Shown: positions 39,400-46,720 of the stretch, in pieces | Layout: each line of letters opens with the position of its first letter | Numbering within the stretch: position 1 is the stretch's first letter | Translations under genes and position numbers: made by a program | Assembly (NCBI GenBank): GCA_030407315.1 | Contig: JALQPE010001682.1 | Span: 1-64,000 of the forward strand | Source of the DNA: Asparagopsis taxiformis | Lineage: Eukaryota; Rhodophyta; Florideophyceae; Bonnemaisoniales; Bonnemaisoniaceae | Length of the DNA stretch: 64,000 nt | Direction: 5' to 3' | Notes under the pieces: model-generated | Told to the model about the DNA's origin: nothing | Seen by the model: only the letters and a program-made list of their open reading frames with translations | The model's database searches: none

Positions 39400-41958
39400 T
39401 CACTGTTCGGTTAATATTAAAACTTCTCCACAATCATCATACGGGCTGTCTGCGTCCACTTTTTCGGTATCCACCACCTGCATATGTACATCTGATGATT
39501 GTGCCGATTCTTGCACATTTTCATAATCACCAACTTGTCCGTCTCCACTCCTATCGTAAGCTTCATGTGTCTGCATAGATTGCCTATGTGAATGACACTG
39601 CCCATCTGTATCAAACCCTGCCATATCCCTTTTCCAGTTGCCTGGCACGTGGACCGTCTTGCCGTCATACTCTGTGTCGCAATTCATTTCGTCTCTTTTA
39701 TCGTACGACGCATCCTCAGCATCAATCTGTTCATGGTGCCCGGTCCCTGACGCCTCGAGATGATGTCCAATTTCTGTTACGCGAATCTGACAAGAGAAAG
39801 TGCCTGTTTCCCTCGGACTGTTCGAATCTTCTTCATTGTGTATCTCTGGTTCCATGTCAACATCATTCGATTGTTGTGATACAATTGCTGCCTCTTTCCT
39901 TCTGTGAAATTTAATGCCGTCACAATTACCTTCAACCTCATCAATATTTTGTTCATCAGTTACCGTATAGTCCATTTTCGTTAGGTCACATACTTCCCCA
40001 CCACCAATATGGGCATGCTCGCTCGATTCGACGTCCATTGATGCATCTTGCTCGCCGTTTTCGCCTTCATTCACAACTAATGGTTCACTAGGTGCTTCCT
40101 GGGATGCCAAATTTCCATTCAGCTCACTTGCTTCTCCCTCATTTCTCGTATTTGCTGGCTCCTGGACGGCCTTATGTGGTGCTTTTGCTTCTAATGCGAC
40201 TGGGCGGTTTTCGCTTTCACTGTTCTTGGTTGCCGAGGTCGCCAACCCTTTAGCAGGATGTTTCCGGGACCAGTCTCGTTCCAATGTGCATATGAGGTCA
40301 ATCATGTCTTTCCGCAGGGCTTTCACTTCGCAATGATTGTATAATTTATAGAGATCTTTGACGCCAGAGAGCAGCTTGTTTCGAGCGTCTCCCTCGTTCG
40401 TTAAAAATAATTTCAGGCTGAGCAGCAGATATAAACCACAATCGTACTCATTGGTCTGGACTGGTACATTGGGTTTGAGAAGTTCCAGTCTAGTAAAGTA
40501 TCTGCGAACTGTCACCCTGGTGAGGTCAGTTTTGCCATCCTTCACTCTGCGATGGAACCATTCCTCCGCAAGGTATGCCTTTATCGCATCTGCAAAGGAC
40601 GTCCCTCTTTTTGGATCTAGGGAGTCCAAATAGATAAGCTTTGGACGATCGTTGCTTGATACATCTGATGCTCGTTCGTTATCCAACCTTTCGGCTTCCT
40701 GTAAACGCACCAAGTCAAATTTATCCATATTTGCCACGATCATCAAGCTCCAATGGTAGGAGTCACATATAGGAACGAATATGTATTTCATCTTAAACAG
40801 ATCCTCCGACTTTGTCCAACCCTTTACACCTTCATAGTCAATGGGTGAAATGCTACGCAGTCTTCGGAAAAAGAAGGAACCGAAAAACTTTGCATTGAAA
40901 CTGTTTTTAGGGTGACATCCGCGAACCAAACCCTCCAAGTATTTCATATAGAAGTCAATAAAACTGTCATTGAGGTATTTTCGCCGCTTCAGTCTTTCCC
41001 GTTCTTCCGCTGTAACTTCAATTTTACCACGCTCACCCGGTGGGTACTGAAAAATTAGTTCAGTCGGACCGTCGTATGGCGCGTCAACAGGAGACAAGGA
41101 TTTCACCTCATCTTGTACGTCTTTGTCTACAACGACGACTTGTGGAGATCTTTTCCTATTCGTTGGGGCAGTAGCGCCTCTCTTCTGTGGGGCTGATTCA
41201 TTAGGGGGTGAAGAACTGTCAACATCACTTTCACCGTCCAGATCAACATTTATGGCTTCGTTCTGTGCTGTTTGTGGAGCAGCAGCTCTACCCAAACGTG
41301 TCGCAGCAGACCGTCTGGTTGTGGGTCGATTCTCGGAATTTGGCGCGGTCTTCTCTTTGTTAATATCGTCATTCTTTTGGGCAGGCTGCACCGATGTTGG
41401 CTGAGATGGGTCTAACTTTCGTAGCCGCCTGGCTTTGTTGCGTGTCGGTAGACTACGGGAAATGGAAGCATTTTCGGTTTGCAATGGACTTTTCTGATCC
41501 TCAACAACTTCAACCTCACAAGCGGCCGGTGGCGAGGACGGGGGAGGTTGAGAACGTACCGTAGGCGGAGGTTGATGAAAGTGAGGTTGGGGAGAGTCCA
41601 CGGAGAGTACTTCAGCTCTGGTTCGCTTCAAATTGGTTTTTTTGCCGGGAACATTGAAGCTTTGATCGATGGAATCGTCAAGGTTGGAAGGGCTTTGTTG
41701 GCGGGTCGCATTGCGGTTTTGGTTGAGGATGTAATTTTCAGGATTAGGAGGGTGATAGGGCTGTCCATTTTCTTCGAGCTTGCGACTTTTCGAACGACTC
41801 ATGCGAGAAAAGGGGATGCTTTTGATGTTGGAAGTGTGCTTATTTGGTTCCGAGAGACAAACAACCTCATTTTGCTCTTCACAGGGCTTTGCCTGTGCAA
41901 CAGGCGATTGGCTATTTGCAACTTCCTGTACCTCTTCCTCTGACGCTGAGGATACCAT
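39400..41958 (-). CDS. Ulp/SENP-type SUMO protease
   Basis: 852 residues from an ATG. The N-terminal 330 residues are disordered and charged (R-K-L-E, Pro-rich, and K/R motifs). The peptidase C48 domain lies at about 330-560: L-N-D-S-F-I-D-F-Y-M-K-Y-L, F-F-x-R-R-L, Y-I-F-V-P-I-C-x-S-Y-H-W-S-L (catalytic His near 401), I-Y-L-D-S-L-D (Asp near 442), V-P-V-Q-T-N-E-Y-D-C-G-L-Y (oxyanion Gln and Cys near 506). All four catalytic residues are present. The spacing, with an extra insert between His and Asp, resembles the Ulp2/SENP6-7 branch. A long acidic C-terminal tail follows (about 570-852). The likely role is removal of SUMO from nuclear proteins. It is divergent from the gene at 42254. Confidence 0.9.
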   Translation of the reverse strand: MVSSASEEEVQEVANSQSPVAQAKPCEEQNEVVCLSEPNKHTSNIKSIPFSRMSRSKSRKLEENGQPYHPPNPENYILNQNRNATRQQSPSNLDDSIDQSFNVPGKKTNLKRTRAEVLSVDSPQPHFHQPPPTVRSQPPPSSPPAACEVEVVEDQKSPLQTENASISRSLPTRNKARRLRKLDPSQPTSVQPAQKNDDINKEKTAPNSENRPTTRRSAATRLGRAAAPQTAQNEAINVDLDGESDVDSSSPPNESAPQKRGATAPTNRKRSPQVVVVDKDVQDEVKSLSPVDAPYDGPTELIFQYPPGERGKIEVTAEERERLKRRKYLNDSFIDFYMKYLEGLVRGCHPKNSFNAKFFGSFFFRRLRSISPIDYEGVKGWTKSEDLFKMKYIFVPICDSYHWSLMIVANMDKFDLVRLQEAERLDNERASDVSSNDRPKLIYLDSLDPKRGTSFADAIKAYLAEEWFHRRVKDGKTDLTRVTVRRYFTRLELLKPNVPVQTNEYDCGLYLLLSLKLFLTNEGDARNKLLSGVKDLYKLYNHCEVKALRKDMIDLICTLERDWSRKHPAKGLATSATKNSESENRPVALEAKAPHKAVQEPANTRNEGEASELNGNLASQEAPSEPLVVNEGENGEQDASMDVESSEHAHIGGGEVCDLTKMDYTVTDEQNIDEVEGNCDGIKFHRRKEAAIVSQQSNDVDMEPEIHNEEDSNSPRETGTFSCQIRVTEIGHHLEASGTGHHEQIDAEDASYDKRDEMNCDTEYDGKTVHVPGNWKRDMAGFDTDGQCHSHRQSMQTHEAYDRSGDGQVGDYENVQESAQSSDVHMQVVDTEKVDADSPYDDCGEVLILTEQ

Positions 41959-42253
41959 TACGAGCGGGCAGAGGGTTTCGAAACGGGTTTTAGCGAGCGG
42001 GAATGAACAGAGGGTCGTGAGGGAAACAAAAAATTATTACTATCAACAACAACCAAACTTAACTTACTCAAACCGCGATCGCGATGCAAACTCGAGCTGA
42101 ATCGCAAAATTGCTTTCAAAACAATGCAAACGTGTCACATTTTCATTGGCACAATTTATTGGAGATCGATCTTCTCCAATACCTTCGTTATCGAGATGAT
42201 TCTAACCAGAGCACTCAACCTTGCCGTCCTCGTCAACACATTCGAATCTCTCA

Positions 42254-43492
42254 ATGCAATCGACAATGCCGCACACTCCCCAGACCTGCGCCTTTGCGCC
42301 CTTCTCCCCATTGAAGAAGATTCCAGCATTTGCGGTTCCCAGCAATGTACGTCCATGTATCTGCATGAACGCAAAGAGAAATTCGGGCAAGCGCGTATCG
42401 AAAGGTAAAAGAGCCACCAGTGGCAGTGGTTTTGGGTCCGAATCCACGAAAAAGTCATCTAATAATCGCTCTGATGCAACTTCAGATGCTTCACGTGGCG
42501 TGCTGAAAGAGACTGCATCGGGCGCAGAGGGAGATGCCACTCCTCACAGAGCTGTCATACCGGATAAGGGTGCAAGTTTAGAAAATCCCCAAGAAGACCT
42601 AACAGAGCAATCGCAGCCTCTTTTAAAGCTTCCTATTCTCACTAGTGAACAGGCTGCGGCACGCAGATTTAGCTTTAAGCTTGATCTTGATGCAATTATC
42701 GAAGCATTTGCAGACGTGCAGAATACCGATGAGTTTGCCTCTACAATTGTGGCAAATCGCGACTTTGTTTCGGAGGCCTTGCTATATAGATTTACGAGTG
42801 CTATACTGCAGGTTGAATCAAGGACCGCCAACGTGGAAACTCGTGATGAAGAGGTGAGAAACATGAGAGCGTTGAGAAAGGACTTAATTGCTCATTGCTG
42901 GAGTTACGACTATCCATTGAAGGTGGCGCTTTTGGCAGCAGAGAAGCGAGTATTGGCTGTGCTGCAAAGTTCGAATGTGAAGAAGGAAGTTGTCAGAAGT
43001 TGTGGTTCAACTCGATTAGATGTGAACGCGTTCTGGATTGTCATTTTTGCAGCGGTTTGCGCCTGGGAGGAACGGGGACAAGAAAATCCAGAGCTAGTGG
43101 ATGTGGATGTACAGAAGAGTCTCACTGAAGCAGCGGAGGCATGCGGCACGTCAGACGTTGTGACTTCGCTTCTAAGTCCGGCACTCGGGTTGGCGCAGAA
43201 AATCCTGACGTCAGGTGATCAAGAAGTACAAAGTGATTTAGTTGCTGACATCGACGATGATAGTTTAGCACAGATTGGTGTGTTTACGGAACAAGTAAGG
43301 CTCTTCCCTACTGCTGCCTACGGAGGCTTATGTACTCGTTTAGATGCGATTGTGAGCTATATTCTCGCGGCCAAGTACAACGTGGACAGGAGTAATGTCG
43401 AGCCGTTTCGATTTGAGTTATCGGCAATCGAGAGGTCGTCACGGCTTGTGAAGTTTTCGAAGAAGAGTGCTACTGTTAAGCGTCAGGAGTGA
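42254..43492 (+). CDS. Probable plastid protein of unknown function
   Basis: 412 residues from the ATG at 42254 (M-Q-S-T-M-P-H-T); the upstream extension begins only at a TTG. The first 45 residues are Ser/Pro/Lys-rich with F-A-P-F-S-P and I-P-A-F-A-V motifs, like red-algal plastid transit peptides. A basic Ser-rich linker follows. From about 125 on, the protein is helical: A-A-A-R-R-F-S-F-K-L-D-L-D-A-I-I-E-A-F, V-E-T-R-D-E-E-V-R-N-M-R-A-L-R-K-D-L, and near the end L-F-P-T-A-A-Y-G-G-L-C-T-R-L-D-A-I-V-S-Y-I-L-A. The plastid assignment is inferred from the N-terminus. The conserved-looking C-terminal block may be a family signature, but I do not recognise it. Confidence 0.65.
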   Translation: MQSTMPHTPQTCAFAPFSPLKKIPAFAVPSNVRPCICMNAKRNSGKRVSKGKRATSGSGFGSESTKKSSNNRSDATSDASRGVLKETASGAEGDATPHRAVIPDKGASLENPQEDLTEQSQPLLKLPILTSEQAAARRFSFKLDLDAIIEAFADVQNTDEFASTIVANRDFVSEALLYRFTSAILQVESRTANVETRDEEVRNMRALRKDLIAHCWSYDYPLKVALLAAEKRVLAVLQSSNVKKEVVRSCGSTRLDVNAFWIVIFAAVCAWEERGQENPELVDVDVQKSLTEAAEACGTSDVVTSLLSPALGLAQKILTSGDQEVQSDLVADIDDDSLAQIGVFTEQVRLFPTAAYGGLCTRLDAIVSYILAAKYNVDRSNVEPFRFELSAIERSSRLVKFSKKSATVKRQE

Positions 43493-43520
43493 TAGTGTAT
43501 GATGAAAATATGTGAGGGCG

Positions 43521-44088
43521 TTAGTTGGACATACAAGTTTTGTAGTCTTGGCGGTACACTTTTTCATGTACGCTCTTAACTTGCATCCACCAAATTAGTT
43601 CTGCATGCGGATCGTTTGACATTTGCAACCATTGCACTACTAGAATGGGCAGGCCATCGCGCCATTCCAACCGCCCGCGCAACTCTATGTACGCTCCCAG
43701 GACGAGATGAGTGGTGGAAAGATGTCGAGCGGGTTGATTTGTCCACACCATGCAAGGCGCGGTTCCTGTGCCGTCGTCAATAAGAAACTTTGTAAACTTT
43801 GAATGGACAGGAAATTAGTGTGTGTGTATTCGGAAGTTGGAGTGGTGGGATGGGTGGTTTGCAACTCACCTTTTGATGATGGACTAGATATACGACGATT
43901 CCAGCCATCCTGACGAGTCTAATTGGGCGCGGCTGTTGATTTTTGGCAAATGTGTAGAAGTAGAGGGCCCCTCCATCGCGCCATTGTCCTGGAACCATAT
44001 GGGTGAGCATGGCAGCACAAATCTTGACGTGTACACTGAAAAGGGGATCAAGTCCCCAGAGCATTGGTTTCTTGAGGATATCATTCAT
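43521..44088 (-). CDS. STN1: CST complex subunit STN1, two exons
   Basis: Exon 1 is 44088-43870 from the ATG (M-N-D-I-L-K-K-P-M-L-W-G-L-D-P-L-F). A 73-nt intron (gtgagt...ttcaaag, 43869-43797) separates it in phase 0 from exon 2, 43796-43521; total 164 residues. Joined, the protein reads L-W-G-L-D-P-L-F ... V-P-G-Q-W, I-R-L-V-R-M-A-G-I-V-V, F-L-I-D-D-G-T-G-T-A-P-C-M-V-W, G-A-Y-I-E-L-R-G-R-L and I-W-W-M-Q-V-K-S-V-H-E-K-V-Y. This is the single OB-fold of STN1/OBFC1. The length matches plant STN1 (about 160 residues), without the winged-helix C-terminus of animal STN1. STN1 binds TEN1 and CTC1 and helps fill in the telomere C-strand. The 3' splice site could lie 9 bases further on; the choice given keeps the family spacing. 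Confidence 0.85.
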
Positions 44089-44211
44089 GAGCGTTGTGAC
44101 GATGTGATGGAGGTGCAGGGGTGTTGCGTCGATGTGTCCACGTCACTCTCCAGCACGTGCAAAGCGTTGAGAAGGGTTGAGGCGCAGCGATAGATGGTGG
44201 GCGCGCATATG

Positions 44212-44706
44212 TTATACTTTTTTCTTTTTCGAAACGTTGGGCACAGGTGCAGGATCAAACATGTCTCTGGTTAAACCAATGGATTTGGCGCGATTAGAGA
44301 TCATTTTGGTAGTGTATTCGCTCGGTAGTTTGCCAGCTGCAGCAATACGCGACCAGGATCCCCACCCAAATTTTCTCAACAACTTGCGTAGCGCTTTGTC
44401 CATTTCCGGAGTCCAATGGGCCACCACCCGTTTGCTTCGCTTGGCTGCTGCTGCTGCTGCTGCTGCCGCCGCCGCTGCTGCTGCGGCTTGTGCTGCTGCG
44501 GCTTTGGAAACGCTGCCATCTTTGACGAGTGCAATGCTTTGTTCATTTTGATTGTCGGGCATGAAGAAGCCGCTATTTTCAAAGGCAAAAGTGTCCTGAA
44601 GAGGCTCCAAGGCATTGTGATGCGCGACGTCATCAGTGCCGAGTGGTGGAGCAGCAGACAGAACACGGCGTCTGGCTAGCAGCGCTTGCAGCGCAGCGCA
44701 TTCCAT
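44212..44706 (-). CDS. SANT/Myb-like protein with polyalanine tract
   Basis: 164 residues from the ATG at 44706 (M-E-C-A-A-L-Q-A-L-L-A-R-R). The middle holds about 20 alanines coded by mixed GCT/GCC/GCA repeats (around 44440-44510), then a K-R-S-K-R basic patch. A single SANT/Myb-type repeat follows: H-W-T-P-E-M-D-K-A-L-R-K-L-L-R-K-F-G-W-G-S-W-S-R-I-A, with the three spaced tryptophans expected of the fold. The tail ends in K-K-K-K-V, an NLS. Probably a nuclear DNA- or chromatin-binding protein. The repeat-rich codons suggest the tract length may vary between individuals. It is divergent from the sulfhydryl oxidase gene, 218 bases away. Confidence 0.7.
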   Translation of the reverse strand: MECAALQALLARRRVLSAAPPLGTDDVAHHNALEPLQDTFAFENSGFFMPDNQNEQSIALVKDGSVSKAAAAQAAAAAAAAAAAAAAAKRSKRVVAHWTPEMDKALRKLLRKFGWGSWSRIAAAGKLPSEYTTKMISNRAKSIGLTRDMFDPAPVPNVSKKKKV

Positions 44707-44923
44707 CGTTGCGCCGACCGAGTGGGACGATGCGCGGTGACGTTGTCGAGCTGTAATTTGCCGTTTGAGGAGATATGGAAATTGAAGAAAATTAGTCAAA
44801 CAGTTGCGGCAACACTTTCATTCCCTCCGCCGCCTCGTTCGCTCGTCACAGACGCGCACTTGCCAGCCGACCGCCTCGCCGCTTGCATCCCGAGCACAAC
44901 TTACAAACAGCGACATCACAAGC

Positions 44924-45490
44924 ATGGCGCAGAGAGTGCGGTTGAATCCTGCTGTGCGTTTGTTTAGACGTAGGAACGGTCCACTACTAGCCGTTTTGCT
45001 TACAGTAACCGCCACAGTTGCGTTCATACTGCTGTGCAATCTACATAAAGACTCCACGCTTCACCAGGTCCGTCAAGACGCTTGGTCTTTTACGAACACA
45101 CAACTCCTTTCCAGCTTTTTCACTCCCAATATGCCCAAGAAAGCACCAGGCAAGAAAGAACTCGGCAATGCTGGCTGGACTCTAATCCACTCTATCGCTG
45201 CAAACTACCCTGAGAATCCTTCTGAAAGTGAACAATACCACGCCAAGGCCTTCCTTCGCAGTATTGCCAAACTCTACCCCTGCAAGACTTGTCGTCGTCA
45301 CTTTGAAAAGTACTTAGCTTCTTCCCCACCAGAGCTTGCCAGCCGCGAACAATTCATGCTCTGGACATGCGCGGCGCATAACTCGGTCAACGAGCGGCAA
45401 GGTAAGGACGTATTTCCATGCGACATGACCGCTATGGAGGCTAGGTGGGGTGATTGCGGCTGTAAAAAGAGGTCCAAGTCTGTCAAGTAG
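44924..45490 (+). CDS. Erv/ALR-family FAD sulfhydryl oxidase, membrane-anchored
   Basis: 188 residues from the ATG at 44924 (M-A-Q-R-V-R-L-N-P), chosen because it gives a basic N-terminus followed by a hydrophobic segment at about 20-39 (L-L-A-V-L-L-T-V-T-A-T-V-A-F-I-L-L) and a lumenal domain. Erv domain: A-G-W-T-L-I-H-S-I-A-A-N-Y-P, then L-Y-P-C-K-T-C (redox CxxC), F-M-L-W-T-C-A-A-H-N-S-V-N-E-R-Q-G-K (FAD-binding H-N-x-V-N), F-P-C-D, and a terminal C-G-C. The family oxidises thiols to disulfides and passes electrons to oxygen or cytochrome c. The N-terminal anchor argues for an ERV2-like secretory-pathway enzyme; a mitochondrial inner-membrane anchor is the alternative. Confidence 0.85.
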   Translation: MAQRVRLNPAVRLFRRRNGPLLAVLLTVTATVAFILLCNLHKDSTLHQVRQDAWSFTNTQLLSSFFTPNMPKKAPGKKELGNAGWTLIHSIAANYPENPSESEQYHAKAFLRSIAKLYPCKTCRRHFEKYLASSPPELASREQFMLWTCAAHNSVNERQGKDVFPCDMTAMEARWGDCGCKKRSKSVK

Positions 45491-45544
45491 TTGCACATGC
45501 GTGCATGTAAAAGGTTGCCCTTTGTACACTTTTATCAATTGTTT

Positions 45545-46354
45545 CTATCGCGCAATGTCATCCTCGTTCAATGTCCTAAACAGCATTTCTCTCACCTCAT
45601 CGTCGCTTAAGCTTTCCAAATCATCTTCTTCCGTCACATCGATTATATGCGCTTCCGAAGCATCATCTTCGTCCTCCAAATCGTCCAGTATAATTGCATC
45701 ATCTGCTGAAGCATCCAAATCTAACCCTTGCTCAGACACAAGCGATGTGGAGCCCAAGCTGTCGCCCCCAGTACTGGCCTGTCTCAATTTGCGATCTTCT
45801 GCAAGCATGTTGAGAATATTCACCGTTTTCACGGCTTGCGCAACTTCGCTCTCCGCAAACATCAATTCAGGTACGTATTTCAGATTCATACACTGAGCCA
45901 GCTCATACCGAATCTGCTTGCGAGATTCCCGCAACCACTGTATGGCGTCTTTCTTCTGCTCATCGGAGCCTAAAACCGACACGTTGACCCGAGCGTTACG
46001 CAAATCATCTGAACATCGAACATCCACAACACTTACGAAAACTGGTGAGGTGTTCTCTGGTATAACGAATGTCCTCGCAAATGCCTCGTCAATAATAGAA
46101 GATATTTCTCGCCGTATTAGTTCTCCGACTCGGTTGGGGCGTCTGCCATCTCCTCGTCGTTTGTAGTCACGTCCGCCACGTCGTCCACAATACACAACCG
46201 CTCGCCTGCTCCAGTTTGCCTGATGCTGTTCCTCGTTGGTTACTCTTCGCTGAACCAGTTTGGTTGTGAAACCACCAAACGAACAAACTGCCAAGTTGGA
46301 GGCCGGGGATAATCCAAAGGCTAGCCTGCGGTGGCTCTCGGATTTTGCGCACAT
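45545..46354 (-). CDS. rbfA: Ribosome-binding factor A, organellar
   Basis: 269 residues from an ATG. The first 75 residues form a Ser/Arg/Gly-rich presequence (L-A-F-G-L-S-P-A-S-N-L-A, R-R-G-G-R-D-Y-K-R-R). The RbfA KH-like domain covers about 78-190: R-P-N-R-V-G-E-L-I-R-R-E-I-S-S-I-I, P-V-F-V-S-V-V-D-V-R-C-S-D-D-L-R-N-A-R-V-N-V-S-V-L-G, R-K-Q-I-R-Y-E-L-A-Q-C-M-N-L-K-Y-V-P-E-L-M-F. An acidic tail follows. RbfA matures the 30S subunit at the 5' end of 16S rRNA. The presequence points to plastid (or mitochondrial) ribosomes. It is convergent with the Erv gene, 54 bases apart, and divergent from the TrhO fusion. Confidence 0.88.
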   Translation of the reverse strand: MCAKSESHRRLAFGLSPASNLAVCSFGGFTTKLVQRRVTNEEQHQANWSRRAVVYCGRRGGRDYKRRGDGRRPNRVGELIRREISSIIDEAFARTFVIPENTSPVFVSVVDVRCSDDLRNARVNVSVLGSDEQKKDAIQWLRESRKQIRYELAQCMNLKYVPELMFAESEVAQAVKTVNILNMLAEDRKLRQASTGGDSLGSTSLVSEQGLDLDASADDAIILDDLEDEDDASEAHIIDVTEEDDLESLSDDEVREMLFRTLNEDDIAR

Positions 46355-46720
46355 ATGGATAGAATTTGTTTGGATCTGGTAAAAAGCTGTCCCTCACTCA
46401 CACGCAGCGAGATGCTGGGTTGAGTTGTTTCTTTTACGCTGACGCGAAGTCTGATCTCGACTGACTTGCTCGGCACGACACAAGTTGGATTTTGTCTGTC
46501 TCAAACCTGCGCTGCAGTTGAGCTCCAAATTGCGTAGCGCGCGATTCAAAACAAAAAATCAATAGAAAATTGAGCCGCATCTCGTTTCAATAGATTCTCA
46601 TATTGGGCGTAAAAACGTACGCAGACTCTACATGCCGGGCCGGGGAGGCAACAGCTGATTATCATCGACATTGGAATCATCTCCAGTCGTGAAGGCAAAC
46701 CCTTCGCATGTGATCCCAAA
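46355..46720. promoter_or_regulatory. Bidirectional promoter region, RbfA/TrhO fusion
   Basis: 366 bases between divergent starts of two organelle-type translation genes, one for ribosome maturation and one for tRNA wobble modification, which would suit co-regulation. No specific site assigned. Confidence 0.45.

Noticed and set aside
42221..42253. 5' extension of the plastid-type protein
   Set aside because: It begins with TTG; the first ATG in frame is 42254. The same reasoning moved the starts of the Sec10, Nem1-like, NPPY, transposase and Ty3 genes to the first in-frame ATG.
44416..44679. Poly-Cys plus-strand frame
   Set aside because: Antisense shadow of the polyalanine tract of the SANT gene.
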